Positions 39,286 to 48,231 of a stretch of 64,000 nt of DNA are shown here, in pieces. The position numbers were made by a program, and so were the translations under genes. The stretch spans positions 1 to 64,000 of the forward strand of contig NZ_FORD01000001.1 of NCBI RefSeq assembly GCF_900113925.1. Reading direction: 5' to 3'. The notes beneath the pieces are model-generated. The model did no database searches. It worked only from the letters and a program-made list of their open reading frames with translations, and was not told the origin of the DNA. The DNA is from Nitrosomonas sp. Nm34 (GTDB taxonomy: Bacteria; Pseudomonadota; Gammaproteobacteria; Burkholderiales; Nitrosomonadaceae). How positions within the stretch are numbered: position 1 is the first letter of the stretch; every line of letters starts with the position of its first letter.

Positions 39286-40221
39286 TCAATAAATATTTCC
39301 ACCGAAACGATATTGCCAGTTAATTCCAGCTGCGTTGAAATCACTACCCGTACGAACTGAGACGCCTGTATTGAAGAAAAGTTTGACCGAGTTATGCCGA
39401 CTCACAGGCAAAGAAAGCGTTACACCTGCCCGTGAGTTTTCTAGCTTGCTGCCACTTTTCACTCCGTCCACAATAGTCTGTCCGCCGGCGAAAAAAGTAC
39501 CATCCACCGCAAACCAGATACCATTGCCAAAACTGTAGATAATGTGCCCCTGCAGAGAATAAACAGGATCCTGCTCGCGCACTCTGCTACCAAGAAAATC
39601 ATTGTTTGCAGTATAAAATTGGATACTTCCGGCAAGCTCCAATATGAAAGGTCCCAAACTCTTTGAAATGCCAATCTCCGGCCTGATCGACCAGCGGTTA
39701 TTGCCGATATTGAGCAGCTTATCTTCATTGTACTGCCCGCTGGGTGCGGTCACTTCTACGCTCGCACCAATAACCGTATCTTGCCGATAATTTACAAAAT
39801 CTTTCATAGAAAGTGCAGGCGCGCCAAAGAAATTGACTGCAAAGCGGAATCTTGTGTCGGCAGGCCCAAATATTTCCCGATCGCGAGATTGGTCCGTAAC
39901 TGTGGCACTGCCTGATGCCCAAGAGAGCGGCTGCACTACATCGAATTTTGCTGATTTACCAAAGAAATCCAAGGAGCGAGCATAAGCAAAAAACGTTGAA
40001 TGGATTTCAACCTTGGTATTCTCAATCGGCAGGGCTGGATCGGTACCTACCCCGCCTCCGATAAAGTTATAACCAGTAACCAGAAAATTTAGTCCTACTG
40101 GCGCATTAGTATAAGTGCGCGGCTCGATGACCTGCCCGTTAGCACTTAGAGCAACCAATGCAAGCACCATTGCCGCAAAACGAGTTAACCTCAGACTTTC
40201 AAACCTATAAAGCCTACTCAT
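39286..40221 (-). CDS. Outer-membrane channel, MetA-pathway phenol-degradation type (transporter)
   Basis: 311 aa from ATG 40221; a TTG start 16 codons earlier is possible but adds only a basic leader. A signal peptide ends ALSANGQV. The remainder is a repetitive beta-barrel with the family's hallmark sequences: LNFLVTGYNFIGGGVG, FAYARSLDFFGKSAKFDVVQPL, VTAPSGQYNEDKLLNIGNNRW, GISKSLGPFILELAGSIQFYT and a C-terminal NWQYRFGGNIY. It is probably an outer-membrane channel; the substrate is unknown. There is no obvious operon partner. Confidence 0.8.
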   Translation of the reverse strand: MSRLYRFESLRLTRFAAMVLALVALSANGQVIEPRTYTNAPVGLNFLVTGYNFIGGGVGTDPALPIENTKVEIHSTFFAYARSLDFFGKSAKFDVVQPLSWASGSATVTDQSRDREIFGPADTRFRFAVNFFGAPALSMKDFVNYRQDTVIGASVEVTAPSGQYNEDKLLNIGNNRWSIRPEIGISKSLGPFILELAGSIQFYTANNDFLGSRVREQDPVYSLQGHIIYSFGNGIWFAVDGTFFAGGQTIVDGVKSGSKLENSRAGVTLSLPVSRHNSVKLFFNTGVSVRTGSDFNAAGINWQYRFGGNIY

Positions 40222-40399
40222 CCGAGTCTGTACCAATAGATTGAAAACAGCGCGACCAGATGGCTTCAAGACAATGGATTAAGCTAGTTTTTAAGTTAAT
40301 TACCCCAAAGAACGGGGCATTACCTCGTCCTAATATAAATTTGATCTTCCAATATACTTAATCTATTTAATGAAAGTAGCAGCCTCTTCCACCAACTAC

Positions 40400-41182
40400 T
40401 TAATAAGGCGCTGCTACAGGCACATACGAAACGCCATTTCCCCCGTAAGCCTGAGTGTACCAGGTAGAACCACATTGGTGGTAGGTCACCCCTTGCACCA
40501 CAGTTGTGTAGGGAGAACAGGGCAGGCTAGCATAACCCGATGATGGAGGCGCACTGTAGACGACGGTAGAGGATGGCGTCGCTGTTGATTGACCCGCTGC
40601 ATACCCGACTACTCCGCCCACTACTGCAGCACCAATCGCCAACGCTGCAACTTCACCGTCATCCCAGTCGTCATCATCATGGTAGTGCCCGTGTTCATCA
40701 TAATAGTGCCCCGCATAACTCTCCCTGGTGTCTGCTCTGGCTTGAGTTCGTTCCGTCCGTTCCCCTGCTCGCTCAGTCCGTTCTCCCGCCCGCGCGGTTT
40801 GTTGCTGCTGGCGAATATCGGTACGTTCCGTATAACCTGCCTGGCGTCCTTCCCGGGTCTCTGCCCGGCCCGTCGCCCTTGTCTGCGCAGCTTGCGATCG
40901 GCTGGCTGTTCTCGATGCAGAAGCTGCTGGAGCGCCCGATCTTGCTGCTGCTCCTCGGGATGAGCTGTACGAAAAGCTGCCGCTTGCGGCAGCACCACTA
41001 CGGGAAAAACCAGCACCGGTTGCCCTCGCACCACCACCGCCCGCTCTTGCGCCGCTGGCAGATGCTCTTCCACCTCCCCCACCTCCCCCGCCTACACGCG
41101 CGGCAGTCTCATGCACGGTGCCAATCAAAAAAATGAATGCGATCGTGATAATGGTAATGAACAAGTAAGGTTTGGTGTTCAT
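40400..41182 (-). CDS. Low-complexity exported protein (Arg/Ala/Gly- and Asp-rich)
   Basis: 260 aa. A membrane segment (about 7-24) is followed by Gly/Ala/Arg-rich low-complexity sequence including tandem AGERTER heptads (about 131-144). Then comes an acidic/His segment (HYHDDDDWDDGEVAALAIGA), a short glycine zipper and a Tyr/Pro/Ser-rich tail with YTTVVQGVTYHQCGSTWYTQAYG. The last part resembles the domain of YXWXQ-type small exported proteins. Function is unknown. It overlaps the DUF2092 gene by 4 bp (ATGA) and is therefore translationally coupled. Confidence 0.72.
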   Translation of the reverse strand: MNTKPYLFITIITIAFIFLIGTVHETAARVGGGGGGGGRASASGARAGGGGARATGAGFSRSGAAASGSFSYSSSRGAAARSGAPAASASRTASRSQAAQTRATGRAETREGRQAGYTERTDIRQQQQTARAGERTERAGERTERTQARADTRESYAGHYYDEHGHYHDDDDWDDGEVAALAIGAAVVGGVVGYAAGQSTATPSSTVVYSAPPSSGYASLPCSPYTTVVQGVTYHQCGSTWYTQAYGGNGVSYVPVAAPY

Positions 41183-42045
41183 TTCTGTTCTCCTGTTTCT
41201 GCCGGGCTGGCTGACCCTTGAAGCACAGTTTTAGGCAATTGCGCGACAAAGGCAATCTTCCGCGCCTCCTTAGGTGGGGTAAATGTAAAGAGGGTATTTT
41301 TGACTTTAGGGTCCAGATTCCAGTTGGAGAATTTCGCCCGGTAATCTGGTTGGCCTTCTACATTCTTGTAAGTCAACACGATCTGAAGCGGCAACGGTTT
41401 AGCTCCTTCGGCAATCCATACTTGATAATCGACCGTTTCCGTGCGCCCTGCCACATGATGAACGGGTTTCCCATCCATAACCGTCTCTTCTACATAATCG
41501 AGTGTTTGAGTGCGGCGATCGAGCTCTTCCGGAAGCCGGCTTGTAACGAGCAGGGCGAGCGGCAATGTCATGCCGAGATCTCTAAGGAAATACATAACTG
41601 CTTCATCAATGCCGCCGAGTTTGGTTGCCTGGGCATAAACGTTCTCAGACGGAGTAAACACAGTGATTTGCCTGCCGTCGTACAGAACAAGATGTCTCTC
41701 GCCATCACTATGCTCCGCTTCTATGTGCAACCCATTAGGGCGGTTCACAATGACTTTACGGTTCTCGCCAAATTCAATCTTTTGACCGGATTCTTGTAGC
41801 ACTTCATAACTCGATTTGATGTTAACGCTGTATTTCTGCGCCTTTGCCAGAAATTCGGCCATGCGGGTAAGCGCATCCTTGGCTGTTGCTTGCTCCTTGG
41901 CTATTTGTAAGCCTATTGATGAATTTTTTGAAAGTTCTGATTCCTCCTGTGCTTGCTTCTGTGCCCAAGCCACTGGCGTAGTCAGGATTATCAAATACAA
42001 CAATGATAATGCTGCCCCTATTCTCATTTGTCTTTTGCTCTTCAC
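41179..42045 (-). CDS. DUF2092 exported protein
   Basis: 288 aa. A signal peptide ends TPVAWAQ. The body matches the DUF2092 family: RMAEFLAKAQKYSVNIKSSYEVLQ, then LHIEAEHSDGERHLVLYDGRQITVF and VDYQVWIAEGAKPLPLQIVLTYKN. These are LolA/LolB-like beta-folds of unknown function, often co-encoded with the low-complexity protein immediately downstream (context seen here). It follows the SYLF gene after 36 bp. Confidence 0.85.
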   Translation of the reverse strand: MKSKRQMRIGAALSLLYLIILTTPVAWAQKQAQEESELSKNSSIGLQIAKEQATAKDALTRMAEFLAKAQKYSVNIKSSYEVLQESGQKIEFGENRKVIVNRPNGLHIEAEHSDGERHLVLYDGRQITVFTPSENVYAQATKLGGIDEAVMYFLRDLGMTLPLALLVTSRLPEELDRRTQTLDYVEETVMDGKPVHHVAGRTETVDYQVWIAEGAKPLPLQIVLTYKNVEGQPDYRAKFSNWNLDPKVKNTLFTFTPPKEARKIAFVAQLPKTVLQGSASPAETGEQK

Positions 42046-42081
42046 AGGCTATCTCCTTTAACTATATAGGTTGCACTCCCC

Positions 42082-42651
42082 TCATGGTGTAATCCTGGTA
42101 ATTTTTGACCCCTGCAAACCCAAGCCGGCCATTAAACCTTGCTGCCCATAGATGAATGCATAGACATCATCCTTGAGTGTCGTACTCGTTAATGTTCTGG
42201 CCATCCCAGCATCTACAACGACGACACTCGGACCTACCCCGACTTCAAATCCCGAGCTCTTTTCGAGATAATTAAGTGCCGCATCATTCATGAAAAACAT
42301 TGCATAACTAAACGTCTGTGCTCCTGCTTGCAAACCGTATGAGGCAGCTACAATGTTATAGTAACCAGTTGTCCTTCTCCCCTGACGCATAGCACCTTTT
42401 CCATATTGCCCCCCCGCGATAAATCCTGCTTTAATAATATGCGGAAATATCAGAATACCTTTCGCACGTGCTGCCAGATCTCTTGCCTCAGGCGTCGTTT
42501 GAAAAAGCTGTGCTAAAGCAATATCGACTTCACGATCAATTTCAGCTGCAGCCGATGAATTAGCTTCCTTACCGCCAGTAGATTCACAACCTACTAACAT
42601 CGATACTGAAACTGTAATCAAAATCAAGTAGATGATTAAGTTGGCTCTCAT
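42082..42651 (-). CDS. SYLF-domain (YSC84-like) lipoprotein
   Basis: 189 aa. The lipobox is LVGC (Cys22). The SYLF/YSC84 domain fills the rest: ARDLAARAKGILIFPHIIKAGFIAGGQYGKGAM, FNDAALNYLEKSSGFEVG, GPSVVVVDAGMAR and YAFIYGQQGLMAGLGLQGSKITRI. SYLF domains bind lipids or membranes. It lies in the operon with DUF2092 and the small protein upstream. Confidence 0.85.
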   Translation of the reverse strand: MRANLIIYLILITVSVSMLVGCESTGGKEANSSAAAEIDREVDIALAQLFQTTPEARDLAARAKGILIFPHIIKAGFIAGGQYGKGAMRQGRRTTGYYNIVAASYGLQAGAQTFSYAMFFMNDAALNYLEKSSGFEVGVGPSVVVVDAGMARTLTSTTLKDDVYAFIYGQQGLMAGLGLQGSKITRITP

Positions 42652-42694
42652 ATTGGCTCTCCTATCGAGTTTGATTTGGTTTTCATACTGATCC

Positions 42695-42904
42695 CTATAA
42701 TTTAGCCACTCTGCGCTTAAGTTTTTCCACTTCAGCTACAACCTTGCAATCAAGATCAAATCCATGAGTGCAGGCACGCTTTGCTTCGAAGTAAAACGCA
42801 GCATTGCTAATCATCGCTTCACGAATCTCAAAGCTGGAGTTATCTCGCAGTCCAATACCGGTATCGTTTGGGTGTTTAACGACGTTTTTTTCCTGTTTAG
42901 CCAT
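42695..42904 (-). CDS. Small conserved cytoplasmic protein
   Basis: 69 aa. The frame is open further up, but the ATG at 42904 has GGAGGA six bases before it and gives MAKQEKNVVKHPNDTGIG. Motifs are EIREAMISNAAFYFEAKRACTHGFDLDCKVVAEVEKLKRRV, with two Cys. No family name. It is the first gene after palindrome site 3, upstream of the SYLF/DUF2092 operon. Confidence 0.62.
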   Translation of the reverse strand: MAKQEKNVVKHPNDTGIGLRDNSSFEIREAMISNAAFYFEAKRACTHGFDLDCKVVAEVEKLKRRVAKL

Positions 42905-43080
42905 GTTTTTGTCCTCCATTATCAAAGATGAGGAACACGAAGCGAACAAGTCAAATACACATACTAAACGTTATCGTTACTAACTAGTAAGTCTGTATTC
43001 CTAATCACATCTATAAAAGACTTTGATCTATAGAAAACCAAAAACGCTTTTTATTACGAGGTATATTTCAGCAGATTACC

Positions 43081-43117
43081 GAAATACCATCATTAAAAGA
43101 ATACGTATAAACACGTA
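43081..43117 (-). promoter_or_regulatory. Shared palindromic promoter element, site 3
   Basis: TACGTGTTTATACGTA in gene orientation (43102-43117), then 15 bp, then TATTTC at 43086-43081. It is directed at the small-protein/SYLF/DUF2092 operon, about 180 bp upstream of the first ATG. Confidence 0.62.
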
Positions 43118-43274
43118 GGAAGTTTTATTGATAAATAATCAAAAAAGACTTTTTGGATTTAAGCCATGCATTGCAATACTTCAAGAAACTGATTACATTT
43201 CTGCCTTCAGTCGCAGAATACATTCAGCTAGCAGCAATGTATTTTTAGAAAGAGAGTAAATCTGCAAAGTTATT

Positions 43275-43371
43275 CCATTTCTAAATTAAAACCGGCTTTG
43301 TCGACTTCACCTTGCCATATTTATTTATACTGTCTGCGGCTCGCCTTCGTGTCCTGTTTAATTTGGAAATG
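43275..43371. repeat. MITE-like inverted-repeat element, copy B
   Basis: CCATTTCTAAATTAAAA at the left and TTTAATTTGGAAATG at the right, with the same core as copy A (CGGCTTTGTCGACTTCACCTT, TGTCTGCGGCTCGCCTTCGTGTC). Several substitutions separate it from copy A, so the two are old or independently inserted members of one family. Confidence 0.65.
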
Positions 43372-43490
43372 CAATTAACTGCTACCGATGCAGATTATCT
43401 GTTAATAGACTGGTTTTACGTCTGTGTTGTGGTAACAAATAGCCATCTATAGCCTTAATCAATTCTTATGGCATGCATTGATATTCAAAC

Positions 43491-44288
43491 TTATTCCATA
43501 CTTTTTCTTAGGTCTACCAGTACCCGATCCACGGAATCGACCCGGATCAGTCCTAAGCGAGGGTATTCGATATCGAGGATCACATAGACTGTGATCGCGA
43601 TGATTGCGGCGAATACCACCATATGGGTTAAGCTATGCTTTGCGATGCCTGCTGTGGTATAGCCAGCCAATCCCGCGCTGATTAAAGCCAAACTAAATAG
43701 CATTACATAGATGATTGTCGGGGGGTGCATCTCTAACGCCACAGTAGTACGTTGCGTAGCGATATCGAACATTTCATTCAACGCCGTTAACAACAGATTG
43801 GTCGTTGGCACCGAGCTTGTTACTTCGCAGGCTTTTACAGCTGCAGACCAGATTTCGCCTTGCAGCGCATTCGCGCGAACCAAAGCTACTTCCGTGGCCT
43901 TCAGATCGGGTAATTTTTGATAAATCTCCAGGCGGGCATCCAGGTATTGCCGGAACAAAGCGCGCAGTGCCGGCTGCATCTCGACTGCCAACAGATCCAG
44001 GCGGAGATAAGCTGTCCCGATGGCATTTGCCTCAGTGATCACCATCTCTTTCCGGTCATCAAATCGTGAAATGGCTCCGGAAAAGGTAAAAGCAATGAGT
44101 AATCCTAACAGTCCAAAGATGGCACCATCGAGTAGCCCCGCGGAAGTGTGTTCACTCTCCGTTGCCAGAAGCCATCGAACACCTATATATCGACCAATCC
44201 CAAAAACAAGCAGCAGGCCAATGAATAACCCTAGTGCAGAGAAACCGGAAACATGAGCAATGTCAGTAGCAAAGTGAACGAAATTCAT
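43491..44288 (-). CDS. Bestrophin-like/DUF4239 membrane protein
   Basis: 265 aa. Two helices at the N-terminus (about 15-35 and 52-72) and two at the C-terminus (about 190-212 and 217-238) flank a soluble helical region. Characteristic phrases are ARFDDRK-like SRFDDRKEMVITEANAIGTAYLRLDLL and SRVDSVDR-like RVDSVDRVLVDLR. This matches the bestrophin-like DUF4239 family, possibly an anion channel. It lies alone between intergenic regions. Confidence 0.75.
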   Translation of the reverse strand: MNFVHFATDIAHVSGFSALGLFIGLLLVFGIGRYIGVRWLLATESEHTSAGLLDGAIFGLLGLLIAFTFSGAISRFDDRKEMVITEANAIGTAYLRLDLLAVEMQPALRALFRQYLDARLEIYQKLPDLKATEVALVRANALQGEIWSAAVKACEVTSSVPTTNLLLTALNEMFDIATQRTTVALEMHPPTIIYVMLFSLALISAGLAGYTTAGIAKHSLTHMVVFAAIIAITVYVILDIEYPRLGLIRVDSVDRVLVDLRKSME

Positions 44289-44489
44289 CTCTCAATGTAC
44301 CCGACATAATATAATCTTCCATTTCCATTCCCGTAAGGCAAGATTTTTCGCATACTATTCCCCAGCGGTTGCTACAACAGCAAAGTTCAGTGAATTACAG
44401 TGTTTAGTTTAGTCATATAAGATAATTCCCATAAGCTAAAGCATATCATGCTACGTCGTTGTAGATCATATGGTTGTCAGATAACTTTC

Positions 44490-45281
44490 TCAGGATTTTG
44501 GCTTGTCAACCAGTACTTTCGCAATTTTCCTCTGTTTGTTATAAAGGAGTGTAGCTGAAACCTTCATCTGCTCAATAGATGCAATCATGCCGACATCTGC
44601 CGCAAAAAATCTATATTGAGTATCATTAAGCGAAGCAGGACCTACTTTTCCATTGAAAGTCCATTTAATCAAAACGGCATCGAAACTGCCTGCCGGTACT
44701 GTGACTTTATAGGCGCCGAGGTAGCGGTAGCCGATATCCAGTATACCCGTATGAATTTGTTTGTCCGGGTTGCTCAATTCAAAAACCTTCATTTCAGTTT
44801 GTATCTTGCGCTGCTCGCCCGGAGCGAGCCCTTTCAGCATAAAAGGTTTGGGAGGCGAATACTGTATAAAAACATTTTCCTCGTTATCGGTAACCCCAGT
44901 AACAACGTAATTTCCATCCTTCTTTCCAAGAATATAATAGATGAATCTAGCTCCTGTATCATATCGCCAGGCAGTCTTATTGGCGTCCTGTTTCAGCAAG
45001 GCAGGCCGATGGTGCTCGATGTTATCTGTATCCGGCCCGCTCACGAGCCGGTAATTTCGATTGCCAGCGCTCAGATTCAGATACCGGTTAGTATCAACCA
45101 GTGCCGGTGCAGGAATAGCTTGCCCGACAACTTCCTTTCCCAGATATTTCTCAATCGCAAGACGATCCTGCTCTTCCAAAGGAAGAATGCGCGAGCCATT
45201 CTCTGCCGACTGAGCGAAACTTCCTAGAAGCACAAGAATCATAAATACAAACAGAGAAGACCACTGTATCAGTGTTTTCAT
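44490..45281 (-). CDS. Exported protein of unknown function
   Basis: 263 aa from ATG 45281, which has AGGAG 8 bases upstream; the longer frame start at 45368 has no such site. A signal peptide ends GSFAQSAEN. The body is beta-rich (LPLEEQDRLAIEKYLGKEVVGQ, VTVPAGSFDAVLIKWTFNGKVGP, MKVSATLLYNKQRKIAKVLVD). The VPAGSFDAV segment recalls DUF3108-type lipoprotein-carrier-like folds, but this is weak. Confidence 0.65.
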   Translation of the reverse strand: MKTLIQWSSLFVFMILVLLGSFAQSAENGSRILPLEEQDRLAIEKYLGKEVVGQAIPAPALVDTNRYLNLSAGNRNYRLVSGPDTDNIEHHRPALLKQDANKTAWRYDTGARFIYYILGKKDGNYVVTGVTDNEENVFIQYSPPKPFMLKGLAPGEQRKIQTEMKVFELSNPDKQIHTGILDIGYRYLGAYKVTVPAGSFDAVLIKWTFNGKVGPASLNDTQYRFFAADVGMIASIEQMKVSATLLYNKQRKIAKVLVDKPKS

Positions 45282-45401
45282 TGGTTTAACTCCTGGTTGA
45301 TAGGCCAAAAATTCTTGGTGATGAATTCGATTATCCTTTATCCTCCACTGATTACAATTCACAAACACTTCTTTTTTACGGTTTCGTCAAACCAATTGAA
45401 G

Positions 45402-45695
45402 CTAGGTAGGGGGTGATGATTTTTCCTCATTGAGGAGTGCCCGCTCAGTAATCTCTTTATAAAGATGCACCGCCTGTGCGTATACTTCTTGATATTCCGC
45501 ATGCCGCTCAACGAGAGGTTTAATCTCTTCAGCTCGCTCAGTCAAAGTTAGTTGGAGAAAGTCGATATCCCTCTGCGACAATTGCTCTCCGCGGTCAACC
45601 CTTTCCTTGATTTCAAGGGCTCTTGGTAGTGTCTGCGTGGTAAATCTCTCCAAAAGCGCCATCGCGACGCCAAGGTCTTTCTCATTCTCGCTCAT
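45402..45695 (-). CDS. Small helical protein of unknown function
   Basis: 97 aa with no signal peptide. It is helical and charged (LERFTTQTLPRALEIKERVDRGEQLSQRD, LQLTLTERAEEIKPLVERH). AGGAGGA lies upstream of the ATG at 45695. It follows the 341-aa gene after a 190-bp gap that includes an imperfect hairpin. Confidence 0.6.
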   Translation of the reverse strand: MSENEKDLGVAMALLERFTTQTLPRALEIKERVDRGEQLSQRDIDFLQLTLTERAEEIKPLVERHAEYQEVYAQAVHLYKEITERALLNEEKSSPPT

Positions 45696-45885
45696 GTTCT
45701 CCTCCTGATAATGGATTTAAAAAAATCACTCTGGTAGTCCTAGCGGGAACAACTGTTGTGCCCGAATCATATGAGACTTTGCTCCAACCAATGCTTCAGC
45801 CAAAGGTACGACATTCTTGCGTTTTTACAGTAAAAATACGCACACTGATATGGGCAGCAATCGGAGTATGCAACCAAAGTCACCC

Positions 45886-46911
45886 TTACAGGTAGCGCTT
45901 CGCTTCTTGCCAGATATTCGCTGGCTCGGGTATATCCGTTCGTGCAATATGTCCCAACAGGACGATTCTTCGTTCCGCCGTCCCTGAAAAAATCTCTGTT
46001 AAAACAATTTCCTTGCATGATGCCGTTGATGAATCTTGAATCTTGATTCCCATGGAATCAAGGTGTAACCGGATCTCACGAGATGCCAGCCATGCTGCAG
46101 GATAGCTCAAAATATCGATAACGCTTGCCAGACTCTCTTCCAAACCAAGATGATCGGTATGGAATTGTCCAAGCTCCCGCTCAATTGCCTCAATTTCCGC
46201 TTCCAAGGTGGCTAAATCAGGATGCTGCTGTTCGTGATCGGCCGACATCAGATCGAGTCCCCAATTTCCTGCTTTCATGGTATTAAGTTTTTGTTTCAAG
46301 AGATGCCATTGATGATCCAATTCCCTCCGTTTGCTCCGCTCGCACGCGATACGCTCCAGTGCCTTTTCGATGAGGAAATCGAAGGCGCGTTTCTTAAGCT
46401 CTCGGCGGGTATCCATCTCATTGCTGGTAGGCCCAAGATAACGATGATGGGAAAAATTAACGGTCACTTGCAGCACATCACGGCGCAAGCTGTCACCCAC
46501 AAGTTCCATCCCGAATCCCTTGCGTTCCTCCATATCCATACTTAGCAGTCCAAAAATCTGCTCAGGAAGAGGTTCAGTCAAATTTGCCAGGTAGTTGCGC
46601 AGAGTCTTGAAACTTCCTAAAACTTCGCGCAGATGATCAGTCGAAACAAAGAATGTACGGAGTAGCGGATCAAGACCAAATGCCCGCGAACTGATTTCTA
46701 CTGGCGCAGGCAAGGCATCAACAAGAGCAATCACATGAGCAACAGCGAATTCAACGGGCTGATGAAGCCGTTTTCGATACTGTCCAATGGCACGGATACG
46801 CTGATCCGTACCTTCTACCGCGCGATCAATGGCTTGCTCAATCAAGTCTTCAGGCAAACCTTTCTGTTGCTCGGACGTGCCTGTGAAAAGCGAACTCAGA
46901 AAACGCAACAT
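45886..46911 (-). CDS. Coiled-coil protein of unknown function
   Basis: 341 aa, cytoplasmic (no signal or membrane segments). Helix-rich: an N-terminal region with EDLIEQAIDRAVEGTDQRIRA, a central stretch of basic heptads (about 195-215, ALERIACERSKRRELDHQWHLLKQKLN) and a second coiled-coil (about 235-262, LATLEAEIEAIERELGQFHTDH). The C-terminal ~70 residues (IRLHLDSMGIKI, IVLTEIFSGTAERRIVLLGHIAR) look like a small beta domain. I recognise no family. It is directly downstream of palindrome site 4 in the divergent gap. Confidence 0.65.
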   Translation of the reverse strand: MLRFLSSLFTGTSEQQKGLPEDLIEQAIDRAVEGTDQRIRAIGQYRKRLHQPVEFAVAHVIALVDALPAPVEISSRAFGLDPLLRTFFVSTDHLREVLGSFKTLRNYLANLTEPLPEQIFGLLSMDMEERKGFGMELVGDSLRRDVLQVTVNFSHHRYLGPTSNEMDTRRELKKRAFDFLIEKALERIACERSKRRELDHQWHLLKQKLNTMKAGNWGLDLMSADHEQQHPDLATLEAEIEAIERELGQFHTDHLGLEESLASVIDILSYPAAWLASREIRLHLDSMGIKIQDSSTASCKEIVLTEIFSGTAERRIVLLGHIARTDIPEPANIWQEAKRYL

Positions 46912-47230
46912 ATGCCGCCTAATTTATAAAGTTGCCGCTATTAATAGGAAGATTAAATGCTCATTTTTAACCAATCATGTTTTAGAAATAGCTTATTAGA
47001 ATACGCAAATTAAAAAAATACGTGCTAACACGTAAGAATAAACCCGTTCCTTCGTCAGGCCGAATATTTCACCAGGCAGGCAGCGGCAAGATACCTGAAT
47101 ATGACTGTCTCACATAAGGATAGATCGTTCTTATAGTTAATTAGATTGCTTTAGCTAAGCAATCTATATAGGATTATCTGGTGTCGTGGAAAATGGACCC
47201 TTATGCGAAAATTTCTAGGAGACTGCGATC
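46912..47230. other. Divergent intergenic region with palindrome site 4
   Basis: About 320 bp between the coiled-coil gene and the DUF3313 gene. It holds the palindrome at 47019-47034, with its T-rich spacer on the minus-strand side. No reading frame was recognised. A plus-strand start is supported by AGGAGA near 47218. Confidence 0.5.
46998..47034 (-). promoter_or_regulatory. Shared palindromic promoter element, site 4
   Basis: TACGTGTTAGCACGTA in gene orientation (47019-47034), then TTTTTTTAATTTGCG (15 bp), then TATTCT followed by AATAAGC. The same AATAAGC tail occurs at site 1. It is directed at the coiled-coil gene, about 87 bp from the -10-like element to its ATG. Confidence 0.65.
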
Positions 47231-47941
47231 ATGATGATACAACGAGCAATATTGATTGGAGTATGCGCGGCAATGCTTACGGCATGTGCCACTACTGAAC
47301 AGGCGGGAGGGTTTGGGAAGGCTGAACCATCCGGATTTTTGAATGATTATTCAATGCTCCATCCAGCAGCAAATGAAACTGAGGCATCGCTGGTTTATTT
47401 TACGCCGGATAAAACCAAATTCAAATCTTATACGAAAATCCTGCTGGAGCCAGTACAAGTCTGGCGTGGAGAGAAATCGAGCGCTAAAAATATCGATATG
47501 GAAGATGCAAATCATTTGTCGCAATTTCTCTGGTCCCGTGTCGATGAAGAATTGCGTAAGGATTATACTATGGTTCAGCAACCTGGCCCCGGAGTGTTGA
47601 GGGTTCGCATCGGCATCACGGAAGCTGGGAAAGGGATCCCGGTACTAGATAACGTCACAGCAATGCATCCAGGCTCCCTTATTGTGTCTAAAGGAAAAAA
47701 AGCACTCAGTGGAACGGAAAGCTTAGTCGGCAAATCTTCCATCGAAATGGAGGCAACAGATAGCCAAACTGGCGAATTGCTGGGTGCTGGCGTTGATCGC
47801 CGTGGAGGAGGTAAATACGCCTGGAAGTCATTGAACCGGTGGGAAGATGTCGAGCAAGCTTTTACTTATTGGGCGAAAAAAATCCGATGGCGTGCTTGCA
47901 CAATGCGTGGTGATGCTGTATGTGAGAAACCGGGAGATTAA
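47231..47941 (+). CDS. DUF3313 lipoprotein
   Basis: 236 aa. The lipobox is LTAC (Cys19). The body matches DUF3313: SGFLNDYSMLHPA, YFTPDKTKFKSYTKILLEPVQVWRG, LWSRVDEELRKDYTMVQQPGPGVLRVRIGITEA and GKYAWKSLNRWEDVEQAFTYWA. Function is unknown, and it is outer-membrane or periplasm-facing. It ends before a strong terminator. Confidence 0.88.
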   Translation: MMIQRAILIGVCAAMLTACATTEQAGGFGKAEPSGFLNDYSMLHPAANETEASLVYFTPDKTKFKSYTKILLEPVQVWRGEKSSAKNIDMEDANHLSQFLWSRVDEELRKDYTMVQQPGPGVLRVRIGITEAGKGIPVLDNVTAMHPGSLIVSKGKKALSGTESLVGKSSIEMEATDSQTGELLGAGVDRRGGGKYAWKSLNRWEDVEQAFTYWAKKIRWRACTMRGDAVCEKPGD

Positions 47942-48025
47942 TCCTTTAGGGTTGAAATTCAGGTATTAAAGCTTATGGAAAGAATTTCCTAAAAACTGGT
48001 TCAAAAAATATATGAAACGCAAGAA

Positions 48026-48062
48026 GCTCTACCGGACTATCGCTATCCGGTAGGGCTTTTAT
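48026..48062 (+). terminator. Rho-independent terminator after the DUF3313 gene
   Basis: GCTCTACCGGA / TCCGGTAGGGC stem (48026-48036 and 48046-48056) with one mismatch and a 9-base loop, followed by TTTTATTTTG. Confidence 0.78.
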
Positions 48063-48231
48063 TTTGCTACTGTACAGTTGCCTGCGATGACCTAATCGAT
48101 AAACTGAGGAAAACCCAGGCACTCACTCTGCTAAAAAGATATACAACTATATATTGCTTACTAGAATGCTTATCGCATTCATACAGCTATTGGGAATATG
48201 CCATTAATATAATTTGAGAAAAACCTTAGTA

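Larger units (their letters stand above)
42905..43490. other. Intergenic region with palindrome site 3 and MITE copy B
   Basis: About 585 bp between the small-protein gene and the bestrophin-like gene. It holds the promoter element at 43081-43117 and the inverted-repeat element at 43275-43371. No reading frame was recognised. Confidence 0.5.

Noticed and set aside
40573-41136. Long plus-strand frames opposite the low-complexity gene
   Set aside because: They arise from the GC-rich repetitive composition of the antisense strand; the minus-strand protein has a signal segment and coupled start.
45817-45842. Imperfect inverted repeat around TTTTTAC/GTAAAAA between the coiled-coil and 97-aa genes
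   Set aside because: The arms do not pair cleanly and no T-run follows; too weak to call a terminator.
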